From positions 1 to 43,625 of the forward strand of contig JACMKT010000062.1 of the NCBI GenBank assembly GCA_014380005.1: a DNA stretch of 43,625 nucleotides, written 5' to 3'. The translations under genes and the position numbers were made by a program. The notes below the pieces were generated by a model. That model ran no database searches, was not told the origin of the DNA, and worked only from the letters and a program-made list of their open reading frames with translations. The stretch comes from Rhodospirillales bacterium. GTDB lineage: Bacteria; Pseudomonadota; Alphaproteobacteria; Rhodospirillales; Magnetospirillaceae. This document shows positions 14,543 to 23,600 of this stretch, one piece after another; within the stretch, counting starts at the first letter, position 1; each line of letters begins with the position of its first letter.

Positions 14543-16650
14543 AACCCACTCTCCCGCACCACCACCGCCACCACCACATCCACAATGCGGCCCAATGGCG
14601 AGCGCCAATGGCCGTCGGCCACCACCACTCCCCGAGTGGCTTTTTCGTAATCGGGGCGGTCGGCGTCGAAGGTGAGATCGACGCGGTAGATGCCCTTGGC
14701 CGGGATCAGCCGGCCCTCGGCATCCTTGCGCACGGCGATGGGGCCGTTATTGGTGGAAGACAGGGCCGGCACGTCCAGCACGTCCGCGTTCAGATCGGCG
14801 ATGGCGGCGACCACGCAGGGGTAGGACGCCAGACTGGGGTCGTCGGGGATGAAGCGGGCGCGGGCGCCGGGTTGCAGGCGGCGCAAATCTTCCTCGGACA
14901 GGAAGGCGATCACGGCGGGGCGAGAGCGGTCGGCCACATAGGCCAACGGGGTGGTCTCGTTCACCCACAAGCCGGGGCGCAGCAGGGGCGACATGTCCAC
15001 CACAGTGCCGTCCATGGGCGAGCGCACCACCAGCCGGGCCATGGCTTGGCGCAGGCCCAATTCCTCGCGTTCATAGGCGGCAAGCTGGCTGCGCAGCACG
15101 TGCACCGATTGGCGGGCCTTGGTGTCGGCGGCCTCGCGCATCAGCAACGCCCGTTGTGCGGCCACCTTGATCTGGACCTGACGCAGCTTGTTGTCCAAAT
15201 CGGGCGAGGACAATTCCGCCAGCACGTCGCCCGCCGCCACCCGATGGCCGCGTTTGACCACGATGGTGTCCAGCCGCGCCGCCACCGGCGAGAAGATGGC
15301 GGAATAGGCCGAGGCACGCACCAGCGCCGGCATGTCCACGCTGCCCTTCCACGGCACCACCAGCAACGCCAGCGCCACGGCACCCAGCATCATGGACAAG
15401 CGCAGGCGCCCGGCCTGGATGTCGTCGCGCCGGTCCCACCAATGGCGCCATTCGGACAGGACCGGCTTGGCGATGAACCAGCCCAGTTCCACCGCGAACA
15501 GCAACAGGCCCAGCAGCTTGAAGAACATGTGGTAGACCAGCAGGGCGATGCCCAGGAACAGCACCAGCCGGTACACCCAGGTGCCGTAGCAATAGGTCAG
15601 CAGCAGCAGCCTCAGCCGGGGCGGGAAATGTTCGGGCGGCGGTTCGCGCAGGCCCAGCAACGCGCGCCGCATGCGCCAGCGGCCCAGGGCGAAGGCGCGT
15701 TCCTGCAGGTTTTCCATGCCCAGGGCATCGGCCAGCAGGTAATAGCCATCGAAGCGCATGAATGGGCTGGCGTTCAGCGCCACCGTCGCCACCAAGGTCA
15801 CCGTGACCATGGCGAAGGCGGCGGAGCGCGCCGGGCCGTCGGGCAGGAAGCTCCAGGCCAGCAGGGCCACGGATGCCAGGATCATCTCGGATATCATGCC
15901 GGCGGCGGCCACCGCCATGCGCTGGCGCCGCGACACCAGCCGCCACACGTCCGAGGTGTCGGTGTACAGCACCGGCATCAGCACCAGGAACGCCACCCCC
16001 ATGGTCGGCACCCGGCAGCCCAGCCGCTTGGCGGTGAAGGCATGGCCCAATTCGTGGATCGTCTTGGACAGGCCCAAGGCGGCGCCGAACCATGCCGCCC
16101 CCTGCCAGGAAAAGAAATGGGGGAAAGTGGACAGGAACACGTCCCATTGCCGCGCCACCAGGAACAGGCCCAACAAGGCCGCCACCAGCACGGCCAGCAG
16201 GAAGTTGCGGGTATAAAGCGGCCGCACCAGCGGCAGCGCCGCCGCCAGGAAACGGTCGGGCCGCACCAGCGGCAGACGGAAGAACAGGTAATTGTGCAGC
16301 AGCCATTTGTACCACACCGGGCGAGCGGCCTTGGCCCAGCCGGACAGCATGGCGACGCCCTTGGCGTCGGAACGCTGGATCAAATGGTTGGTGTCGAGGA
16401 AGTGCACCATGTCGTCCAGATCGTCTTCATCCACGGACAGGCCGGTTTCCGCCTGGGTGCGGGCCAGCAAAGCTGCGGGATCGCCCATGTTCCAACGCGC
16501 CAGCAGCTCGAAGGCGGCGCGGCCGATGCGGAAATAGCGGTTCCGCGCGGGGTCATGGATGGTCCAGGTGGGCGTGCCGTCGGTTCCCTCCGGCCCGGGA
16601 AACAGACGAAGGTCGTCGCGCAGCGGTGGCAAGCCGGATGTGTCTGTCAT
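14539..16650 (-). CDS. PqqD-like / site-2 protease (M50) / HlyD fusion membrane protein
   Basis: 703 residues in three parts. Residues ~10-95 resemble a PqqD-like winged-helix domain ('WTIHDPARNRYFRIGRAAFELLARW'). Residues ~150-430 form a multi-pass membrane site-2 protease with HELGH at 199-203 and the second metal motif 'NASPFMRFDGYYLLAD' (Asp302). Residues ~435-700 form a HlyD-type adaptor with lipoyl-like halves ('PVAARLDTIVVKRGHRVAAGD', 'VRSPMDGTVVDMSPLLRPG') and a short coiled coil. It is the last gene of a five-gene operon, overlapping the previous gene by four bases (ATGA). It likely spans inner membrane and periplasm and docks to the TolC-like protein encoded upstream. The family is annotated as 'putative peptide zinc metalloprotease'; its substrate is unknown. 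Confidence 0.88.
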   Translation of the reverse strand: MTDTSGLPPLRDDLRLFPGPEGTDGTPTWTIHDPARNRYFRIGRAAFELLARWNMGDPAALLARTQAETGLSVDEDDLDDMVHFLDTNHLIQRSDAKGVAMLSGWAKAARPVWYKWLLHNYLFFRLPLVRPDRFLAAALPLVRPLYTRNFLLAVLVAALLGLFLVARQWDVFLSTFPHFFSWQGAAWFGAALGLSKTIHELGHAFTAKRLGCRVPTMGVAFLVLMPVLYTDTSDVWRLVSRRQRMAVAAAGMISEMILASVALLAWSFLPDGPARSAAFAMVTVTLVATVALNASPFMRFDGYYLLADALGMENLQERAFALGRWRMRRALLGLREPPPEHFPPRLRLLLLTYCYGTWVYRLVLFLGIALLVYHMFFKLLGLLLFAVELGWFIAKPVLSEWRHWWDRRDDIQAGRLRLSMMLGAVALALLVVPWKGSVDMPALVRASAYSAIFSPVAARLDTIVVKRGHRVAAGDVLAELSSPDLDNKLRQVQIKVAAQRALLMREAADTKARQSVHVLRSQLAAYEREELGLRQAMARLVVRSPMDGTVVDMSPLLRPGLWVNETTPLAYVADRSRPAVIAFLSEEDLRRLQPGARARFIPDDPSLASYPCVVAAIADLNADVLDVPALSSTNNGPIAVRKDAEGRLIPAKGIYRVDLTFDADRPDYEKATRGVVVADGHWRSPLGRIVDVVVAVVVRESGF

Positions 16651-17999
16651 AGACCCAGCATATGGCGCACCGCCGCGATGGGGCGGCGGAACAGGTACAG
16701 GAACAGCGGCACGCGCGGGCCGTCGATGCGGATGGTGCCGCGCAGGCCGATACGGGGCGCCGCCTCGCCGGGATCCAGCTTTCCACGCACGCGATAGGCC
16801 AAGATGCCCTCGTCGCTCATGGCGGCTTCGTAGGAGGCCTCGGCCAAGCGGGCGGAGACCGGGCGCAGCGGGTCGGCGTCCAGGAACATGACCATGGCAT
16901 TGCCCTGGTCCAGCACCAATGCGTCGGCCACGGGCAAATGGGCTTCAATCATCACCCGGCTGGAATCGGCCAGGGTGATGATGCGTTCGCCCGTGCGCAC
17001 CGGTTTGCCGATCCAATCATTGGCATTGCGGAACACCGCCACCCCTGCCTGCTCGGCCTTGACCGTCGACCGCGCCAGCAAGCCGGACGCGTGGCTGAGT
17101 TCCGCCGTCTTCAAATCCACCTGGGCGCGGGCCAGCGCCACCTGGGCGGCGCTTTGAATGTCGGACATGGCGCCCTGCTCCGCCTTGCGCAGCTCGGCTT
17201 GGGCCACCGCCAATTCTTCCGCCGCCACCTGGGCGCGGGAGGTCAAATCGGTGTCGTCGAAGGCCAACAGCTTTTGGCCTTCGGTCACAATTTCATTGGG
17301 ACGCACGAAAAAACGGGCGACAACGCCGTCCAGGGGTGCCGCCACCACGAAGGGGTCGTCCGCCGCCACCTCGCCCGGCGCCAGGGCCGATTGGCGCACC
17401 GGCAACAGCAGCAGCACCAGCAGCGCCACCACCGCCCCGGCCCACAGCTTGCGGCTTTTGACCCAGGCCGGCAACGGCCGTTTCGGCCCCACCAGGGCGC
17501 CCCAGGCATGGGCATAGGTCTCGGCCAGCCGTTCGGCCAGGACCAGTTCCTCGTCGGCGAAGGGCTCTGCCCGGCTAAGCCACAACACGCCCACCGGCTG
17601 GCCGTCGGGCTTGACCAACGGCACCCACACCACATGGGCGGCGGACCATTCGGCCCATTCGGCGCGCTCGCGTTCACTCACCGCTTCGCGTTCGACCCGA
17701 TGTAGGCGGCGGCTGTCTTCGTGGAGCGACAATTGGCGGGCACAGGCGGTGACCCAGCGCAATTGGGGCGCGTTGACGTCGGGCGCCGGAACGTCGGACA
17801 CCGCCGCCACACTGGCCGCCTGATCCTCGGACCATGCCAGCACCATGGCTTGGCGGTATGGCAGCAGCATGCGGGTGCGGTTGGCGATGACGAAACGCAG
17901 GCCTTCCAGGCTTTGCGCGTGGCGGGCCTCGCGCTCCAACTGCAACAGTGTCAGCAGCGGACTTGCGGCGGGAGCCGCAGCTTTGGGAACAGCCGCCAT
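16647..17999 (-). CDS. HlyD-family adaptor with N-terminal GAF-like cytoplasmic domain
   Basis: 450 residues. The N-terminal ~175 residues look like a cytoplasmic GAF-type domain ('RFVIANRTRMLLPYRQAMVLAW', 'VVWVPLVKPDGQPVGVLWLSRAEPFADEELVLAERLAETYAHAW'). One membrane segment follows at about 185-203 (LWAGAVVALLVLLLLPV). The rest is a HlyD adaptor: lipoyl half ('APLDGVVARFFVRPNEIVTEGQ'), a ~70-residue coiled coil rich in Ala/Gln/Glu, a second lipoyl half and a beta-barrel segment. Its ATG overlaps the preceding stop as TAATG. The GAF-like part could sense a ligand inside the cell and act on the periplasmic assembly, but no ligand residues are recognisable. Confidence 0.83.
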   Translation of the reverse strand: MAAVPKAAAPAASPLLTLLQLEREARHAQSLEGLRFVIANRTRMLLPYRQAMVLAWSEDQAASVAAVSDVPAPDVNAPQLRWVTACARQLSLHEDSRRLHRVEREAVSERERAEWAEWSAAHVVWVPLVKPDGQPVGVLWLSRAEPFADEELVLAERLAETYAHAWGALVGPKRPLPAWVKSRKLWAGAVVALLVLLLLPVRQSALAPGEVAADDPFVVAAPLDGVVARFFVRPNEIVTEGQKLLAFDDTDLTSRAQVAAEELAVAQAELRKAEQGAMSDIQSAAQVALARAQVDLKTAELSHASGLLARSTVKAEQAGVAVFRNANDWIGKPVRTGERIITLADSSRVMIEAHLPVADALVLDQGNAMVMFLDADPLRPVSARLAEASYEAAMSDEGILAYRVRGKLDPGEAAPRIGLRGTIRIDGPRVPLFLYLFRRPIAAVRHMLGL

Positions 18000-18748
18000 T
18001 ATTGCGGCGGCGGAGTGAAGGTGGCGCTGCCGCTCATGCCGGCAATGACGCCCTCGGAATGCTTGTCCAGCAGGCCGACCACGGCCACCGATTGGCTGAC
18101 TGCGTCGATGCGGGCGCCCAGGCGGGTGACCTTGCCATTATAGGTCAGGCCGGTTTCGTCCACCTTGAGACCAAAGGTCACGCCCGGCTTCAGCCATTTC
18201 AGCCAACCCGACGGCGCCACCATGCGCACTTCGATCTGGCTGTCATCCAGGATGGCAAGCAGCGGCTGGCCCGGCGGCACGCTTTCATGGGGCTGCGCCC
18301 GGCGTTCCACCACCCGGCCCGAGAACGGTGCGCGGATGACGCAACGATCCACCGGCACGCGGGCGGAATCCACCCGGGCGCGCTGTTTCTCCACCTCGGA
18401 TTCAGCCAGTTGCAGTTCAAGCTGGCCGGCGGATTTCAGCCGGGCCAGTTCGCGCACATTGGCCACCGATTGATCGGCTGCCTTCAGCGAGGCACGGGCC
18501 TCGGCCAAAGCTGCGCGATAGGCGGCGCAATCGAACGACACCAGGGTGTCACCCTTCTTGAACCGCTCGCCATTCTGGAACGGCAGGGCTTCGATGCGGG
18601 CGGCCAGTTCACCGGCCAGCACCGCTTCGTTCACCGGCGCCAGCATGGCGCGCACGCTGGTTCCCCCCGATTGAGCACCAACCGATTGGGCAAAAACCGG
18701 CGACGCCGCAAGCAGCGCCGCCGCCAGAACCGTTCCGCGCAGCCTCAT
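17999..18748 (-). CDS. Periplasmic HlyD/RND-type adaptor (membrane fusion protein), short
   Basis: 249 residues from the ATG at 18748, which overlaps the TolC-like stop by four bases (ATGA) and begins a clean signal peptide (MRLRGTVLAAALLAASPVFAQS). The frame is open further upstream, but that would skip the signal peptide. The mature part has a lipoyl half ('AMLAPVNEAVLAGELAARIEALPFQNGERFKKGD'), a helical hairpin (~70-140), the second half ('CVIRAPFSGRVVERRAQPHESVPPGQPLLAILDD') and a beta-barrel piece. No inner-membrane anchor is visible beyond the signal. It is the second adaptor in this operon and would bridge to the outer-membrane channel. Confidence 0.86.
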   Translation of the reverse strand: MRLRGTVLAAALLAASPVFAQSVGAQSGGTSVRAMLAPVNEAVLAGELAARIEALPFQNGERFKKGDTLVSFDCAAYRAALAEARASLKAADQSVANVRELARLKSAGQLELQLAESEVEKQRARVDSARVPVDRCVIRAPFSGRVVERRAQPHESVPPGQPLLAILDDSQIEVRMVAPSGWLKWLKPGVTFGLKVDETGLTYNGKVTRLGARIDAVSQSVAVVGLLDKHSEGVIAGMSGSATFTPPPQ

Positions 18749-20643
18749 CGGCCCTTCGCCTGCATCAGCCCCAGACCGACATCTTCCCACCACGACGATA
18801 CGGCGCTCAAGGCCTGGGCGTTGGCGGGACGCTCCTCCGCCGCCGCCACGATAAGGGCGTCCAGAGTCTCGCCACGGCTTACCGCCGGTGCAGGACTCTG
18901 CATGGCCAGCAAACGGGCACTGGGCTGGGGAACCGGCGGGGCGGACGCAGCCGCAGCCACAGGCACGGGCACGGCCACCGGAGTGAAAGCAGGCACAGCC
19001 ACCGGGGTTTCGGCGTTCAGCGGGGCGGTTTCCACCTCAACCTTCTGCGAAGCCTTATCCTGGCGCTCGGCCTCCAAATCCTCGGCGGTGGCCGAGACCA
19101 GCTTGCCTTCACGCCAGCGTTCCATGCTGGTCTTGATGGCGCGGGCCAAGGTCGGGATGTCGTGCCCATCCACCTGAGCCGGCAGCGGATCGGCACCGGC
19201 GGTCAGGAAGACACGGCCCATGGCGTTGGTCACATCGGCAAAGGCCATGTCACGGCGCAATTCAGCCAACACGGAATTGACCTCGGCACTGATCAGCTCC
19301 ATCTCGCTGGACCGTTCGGTCCGTTGCGCCGCCGAGGTCTGGTCCAGGATGGCGCTTTCCACTTGGTTCAGTTCAGTGGCGGTACGGAACTCGCTGACCG
19401 CCTGCTGATAGCCCCGCCAGGACACGTGAACCTGGGACATGACGGCGATGGACAAAGCCAGACGCCGGGTGTGCGCCACGTCCTTGGCCCCCTCGCTCTC
19501 ACGGATACGGGCGGGGCCGTTCAGGAAGGTGTCGAACAGGTTGAAATTGACCTTGGCGACATAGCTCCACCAATGGTTCGATTCGGTATAAGAATTGCTG
19601 TCGTAATTGTAGCGGCCATCCAGGGTGATGCCGGGCAGCATCTGCAGCATGGCCCGCTTGATGTCCTTTTCGGCAATGCGGCCCTGATAGGTTTCCTCGC
19701 GCAGCTCGGGACGGCTTAGCATGGCTGCGCGTTCCAGATCGGGAAGGGCAATGCCCACCTGGGGCTCCTGGAAGGCGCCCTCGTCCACCGCCAATTGGAA
19801 TTCCTGGCCCGGCTTCAGGCCCATGAGCGCGGCTAGCTGAATCTTGGCACCCACCAGTTCGCGGCGGATCTGCTTGACCTGACGCAGCATCTCCAACAAC
19901 TGGCGGCGATAGACCAGCGCGTCCAACGGCCGCTTCAAACCCTGGGTCTCAATGGTGCGCGAGGACGCCAAGGCCTGATCGATACGGGCCTGCAAGGGAT
20001 CCAGGCGCTTGAGCAGCCGCTCGGCCGCCACCGCCTGCCAATAGGAACTGCGCACGTCTTGAACGATATTGTGGACGACCTTGCGGCGGCGTTCTTCGAC
20101 AATCAGGCCGCGATCGGCTTCCTGCTGGGCGCGCACGTAGGACACGCCGAAATCCAGCACGTTCCACGACAGACCGTAATCATAGACCGCGCGCTCGCGG
20201 TCCTGCGACATGGAGGTTTCCAGCGACTGGATATTGGTCAGCGACGAGCGCGATGAACTGGCCGACTGGTTGTTGCGGCCCTCATAGCCGGCCTTGGCGG
20301 TCAGCGCCGGCAGCATGGACAGGTTGGAGGTGGTCAATTGGCGCTCGGACAGCGCCGCCTCCATCAGCTTCAGCCGATGATCCATGTTGTATTTCACGCC
20401 CCGGGCCATGGCCTCGTACAGACCCAAGGGGGCAGTCAGCGGCTCCTGGTCGCCGAACAAAGCGGCCATGTCCTGCTTGGCCCGATCGGCATTTTCGTCA
20501 GCGGTCAGCGGCTCGCGCACCACGGCGCAACCGGCCAGAACCACAACGGCCACCGAAGCCACCAGCCACGAGCGAAAGCGCGAAACTTGGCCTCGCCGTC
20601 CAGCGAGCCCCTTGTCATTCAACTTGGACACACAGCCCCCCAT
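18745..20643 (-). CDS. TolC-like outer-membrane efflux lipoprotein with Ala/Pro-rich C-terminal tail
   Basis: 632 residues, longer than the ~470-500 of most TolC proteins. A basic N-terminus and hydrophobic segment end in the lipobox LAGC (Cys at about 39), so the protein is probably lipidated. Residues ~70-500 show the outer-membrane efflux pattern of long amphipathic helices in two repeats ('NMDHRLKLMEAALSERQL..', 'RPELREETYQGRIAEKDIKRAMLQMLPGI') and short beta segments ('YGLSWNVLDFGVS', 'VAKVNFNLFDTF'). The last ~130 residues are an Ala/Pro/Val-rich linker ending in a Trp-Trp helix-like piece, not typical for the family. It lies 44 bases after the giant surface protein gene and overlaps the following adaptor. 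Confidence 0.88.
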   Translation of the reverse strand: MGGCVSKLNDKGLAGRRGQVSRFRSWLVASVAVVVLAGCAVVREPLTADENADRAKQDMAALFGDQEPLTAPLGLYEAMARGVKYNMDHRLKLMEAALSERQLTTSNLSMLPALTAKAGYEGRNNQSASSSRSSLTNIQSLETSMSQDRERAVYDYGLSWNVLDFGVSYVRAQQEADRGLIVEERRRKVVHNIVQDVRSSYWQAVAAERLLKRLDPLQARIDQALASSRTIETQGLKRPLDALVYRRQLLEMLRQVKQIRRELVGAKIQLAALMGLKPGQEFQLAVDEGAFQEPQVGIALPDLERAAMLSRPELREETYQGRIAEKDIKRAMLQMLPGITLDGRYNYDSNSYTESNHWWSYVAKVNFNLFDTFLNGPARIRESEGAKDVAHTRRLALSIAVMSQVHVSWRGYQQAVSEFRTATELNQVESAILDQTSAAQRTERSSEMELISAEVNSVLAELRRDMAFADVTNAMGRVFLTAGADPLPAQVDGHDIPTLARAIKTSMERWREGKLVSATAEDLEAERQDKASQKVEVETAPLNAETPVAVPAFTPVAVPVPVAAAASAPPVPQPSARLLAMQSPAPAVSRGETLDALIVAAAEERPANAQALSAVSSWWEDVGLGLMQAKGR

Positions 20644-20687
20644 ACTCAGTGATCGCTCATTATCATTTGCATTACGCCGACGGCCCG

Positions 20688-23600
20688 TCAGGCCGCCAAA
20701 TCATCACCCAGCGCGGTCAAGGCCGAAGCCAGACGGGCCAGATCGGCCGCCCAGCCATGGGCAGCTTGGGCCGCCAATTGATCGGCAAAGCCGGTATTGC
20801 CCTCGGCTGCCAACCCGCCATCCTCGGACTCGGACCGCCCTTGCTGCTTGCCCTTGGGCTGCGGTTCGCCCTGAGGTGCGTTGCCTTGGGGCGCATTGCC
20901 CTGGGGCAGGCCCTCGCTATTGCCCGCAGGCTGGTTGCCATTGCCGGGTTGGGGGTTGCCTTGGCCGTTGTTGCGCAAGCCGTTGTTACCTTGGCCGTCG
21001 TTGCCTTGGCCGCTATTGCCTTGGCCCTCACCATTTCCACGACCACCGCCTTGGCCCTGACCAAAACCGCCGCCGGTGCCCCCCGTTCCGCCGCCGGTCC
21101 CAAGACCACCACCGGTGCCACCGCCAAAGCCGCCGCCCAGACCGCTACCGAGGCCGCCGCCAGTGCCTCCACCAAAGCCACTGCTCGATCCGCCATTGGA
21201 CGAGCCGTTGCCCGAACCTGTACCAAGCGAGCTGCCGGTGTTGTAGATGGCATCAAGACCGCCGCTCAATCCGGGCTTCACCATCAGGCCGGGCGTCTGC
21301 GGCGTGCCGCCGACGAAGCCGCCAGCGCCCGAATCCATGGCCTTGACCGGAGGTGCCGGAATGGGAACGGCCGGAGCCGGCACGTTGACGCTCGGGGGCG
21401 GCGCAGGCGGAAGTGGTGCGGAAACAACGGTATTGTTGTTCGTACTCGGGTTAATCTGATCAATATTTGTGTTGTTATTTTCCACTTTGGCATTGACGGT
21501 CACATTCGCCACCCCCGATGCCACGCCCTGGTTTCCCGCCGCATCGGTAGCCTTGGCGGTGATGATCAGCGTGCCCACCGGCAAGGTCGTGGTGCTCAGC
21601 GTCCACGCACCGGCACCATCCGCCGTGGCGGTGCCCACCGACACGCCATTGGCGTAAATGGTGACGGTGCTATCGGCCTCGGCGCTGCCGGAGACCTGCA
21701 CCGCACCGCCCGCCGTCACCGTCGGGACCGACAGCGTCAACCCGGTAGGCGCATTGGGTGCGGTGGTGTCGATGGTGACCGACAACCCGGTAGAAGCCGA
21801 CGAGGTATTGCCCGCCGTGTCGGTCTGCTTGGCGGTAACGGTATGAGCGCCCGCCCCCAGCGCCGAGCTGGTGATGGACCAGTTGCCCGAACCATCAGCA
21901 GTGGCCGTGCCGATCTGAGTGGTGCCGTCGGTGTCATACAGCCTGATGGTGCTGTTGGCCTCGGCCGTGCCGGTGAAGGTGGGGGTGGTGACGTTGGTGA
22001 TGGTGTCAGATGTGCTGCCGCTGTTGGAAGCGGTAGCCAGGGCCAGCCCCGAGGGCGCCGCCACCGCGGTGTCGATGGTAACCGCCAGCCCGCTCGACAC
22101 CGTCGAGGTATTGCCAAGCGTATCGACCTGCTTGGCAGTAAGGGTATGGGCGCCCACCCCCAGCGCCGAAGTGGTGATGGACCAAATACCCGAACCATCA
22201 ACGATGGCAGTGCCCAGGGAGGTCGTGCCGTCGGTGTCGTACAGGGTTACCGTCGCGCCCACTTCGGCCCCGCCGCCGCTGATGACCGGGGTGGTGGTGC
22301 TGGTGATATTGTCAGTGTTCGACGGCCCGCTGTCGCTGCCCGCATCCATGTCCGGCGTCGAAAGCGCGTTTGCGGTGTTGTCCAGCGTATAGGTCTGACC
22401 GGCGGTATAGCCGCCACCAATGGCGGTGGTGCCATTGCTGCTGGCAACGATGCCGGTGCTGCTGGCGTTCATATCCAGTTCGACGACGCCGTCACCCGAC
22501 AGCCCTGCCACATGCACCGTATAGGCGTTGTCGCCGGGGTTGCCGGCGGTGACGGTGATGGTCGCAGTGCCGCTGACCCCCGCCCCCTTGACTACGCTGA
22601 AGTCGGACGCATCGACCCCATCCACCGTCTGATTGAAGGTGACGGTATAGTCCAGACCGCCAGTGCCCTTGGTCGCGGCGGCGGCGGCGGCAGTGCGATT
22701 GATGGAACTGACCACCGGAATATCGACGGCGGTGATAGTGTACGGCTTGTCATAGGTGTTGCCAGCCGCGTCGGTCACCCGGACATTGACCTTGTAGGTC
22801 CCGACGGTGATGGCGCTTCCGCCCACCTGCAGCGTGCCGCCGACGATGGTGAAGCTGCCGTTATTGGCGCTGTTGGCCGGCGTTCCAGTATCATTGACCA
22901 GCGAATAGGTGAAGGTGTCCCCGCCCGTGGCGTCGGTGGCGGAAAGCGTCCCCACCGTCGCGCCCGAAGCCAGCGCCGTGGTGGAGGAGGACAGCGCCAT
23001 ATCGGTGGGCACAAGGGTGTCGATGGTAACCGACAGCCCGGTGGAAACCACCGAGGTATTGCCCGCCGCATCGCTCGCCTTGGCGGTAACGGTATGGGCG
23101 CCATTGCTCAGCGCCGAGGTGGTGATGGACCAATTGCCCGAACCGTCGGCGGTGCCGCTGCCGATCTCGGTGGTGCCGTCAGTGTCGTACAGCTTGACGG
23201 TGCTGTTTGCTTCGGCGGTGCCGGTGAAGGTGGGGGTGGTGTCGTTGGTCTTGTTGTCGGTGTTGACGCCACTGTCGGTGCCCGCCGTCATGTCCGGCGC
23301 CGAGGGGGCGCTGGGCGCCGTGGCATCCACGGTGACCGACAAAGAGGACGATGCCACCGAGACGTTGCCCGCAATATCGGTCTGCTTGGTGGTCAGCGTA
23401 TGGGTCCCAGCCGACAGGGTCGAGCTGGTGATGGACCAATTGCCCGAACCGTCAGCGGTGGCGCTGCCCAGGGCGGTGGTGCCGTCGCTGTCGTACAGGG
23501 TCACCGTTGCACCCGACTCCGCCCCGCCGCCGTTGATGACGGGAGTGGTGACGCTGGTGATGTTGTCGGTATTGGTGGCTGTGTCCGAAGCGGCGGCCAG

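Noticed and set aside
14608-17705. Long plus-strand open frames opposite the two HlyD-type genes
   Set aside because: Gln/His/Gly-rich translations without motifs, and the opposite strand has overlapping coupled genes with clear domains.
14539-20643. Ordinary RND or ABC drug-efflux operon
   Set aside because: No RND pump, ABC transporter or MFS gene is present; the membrane component is a site-2 protease fusion.
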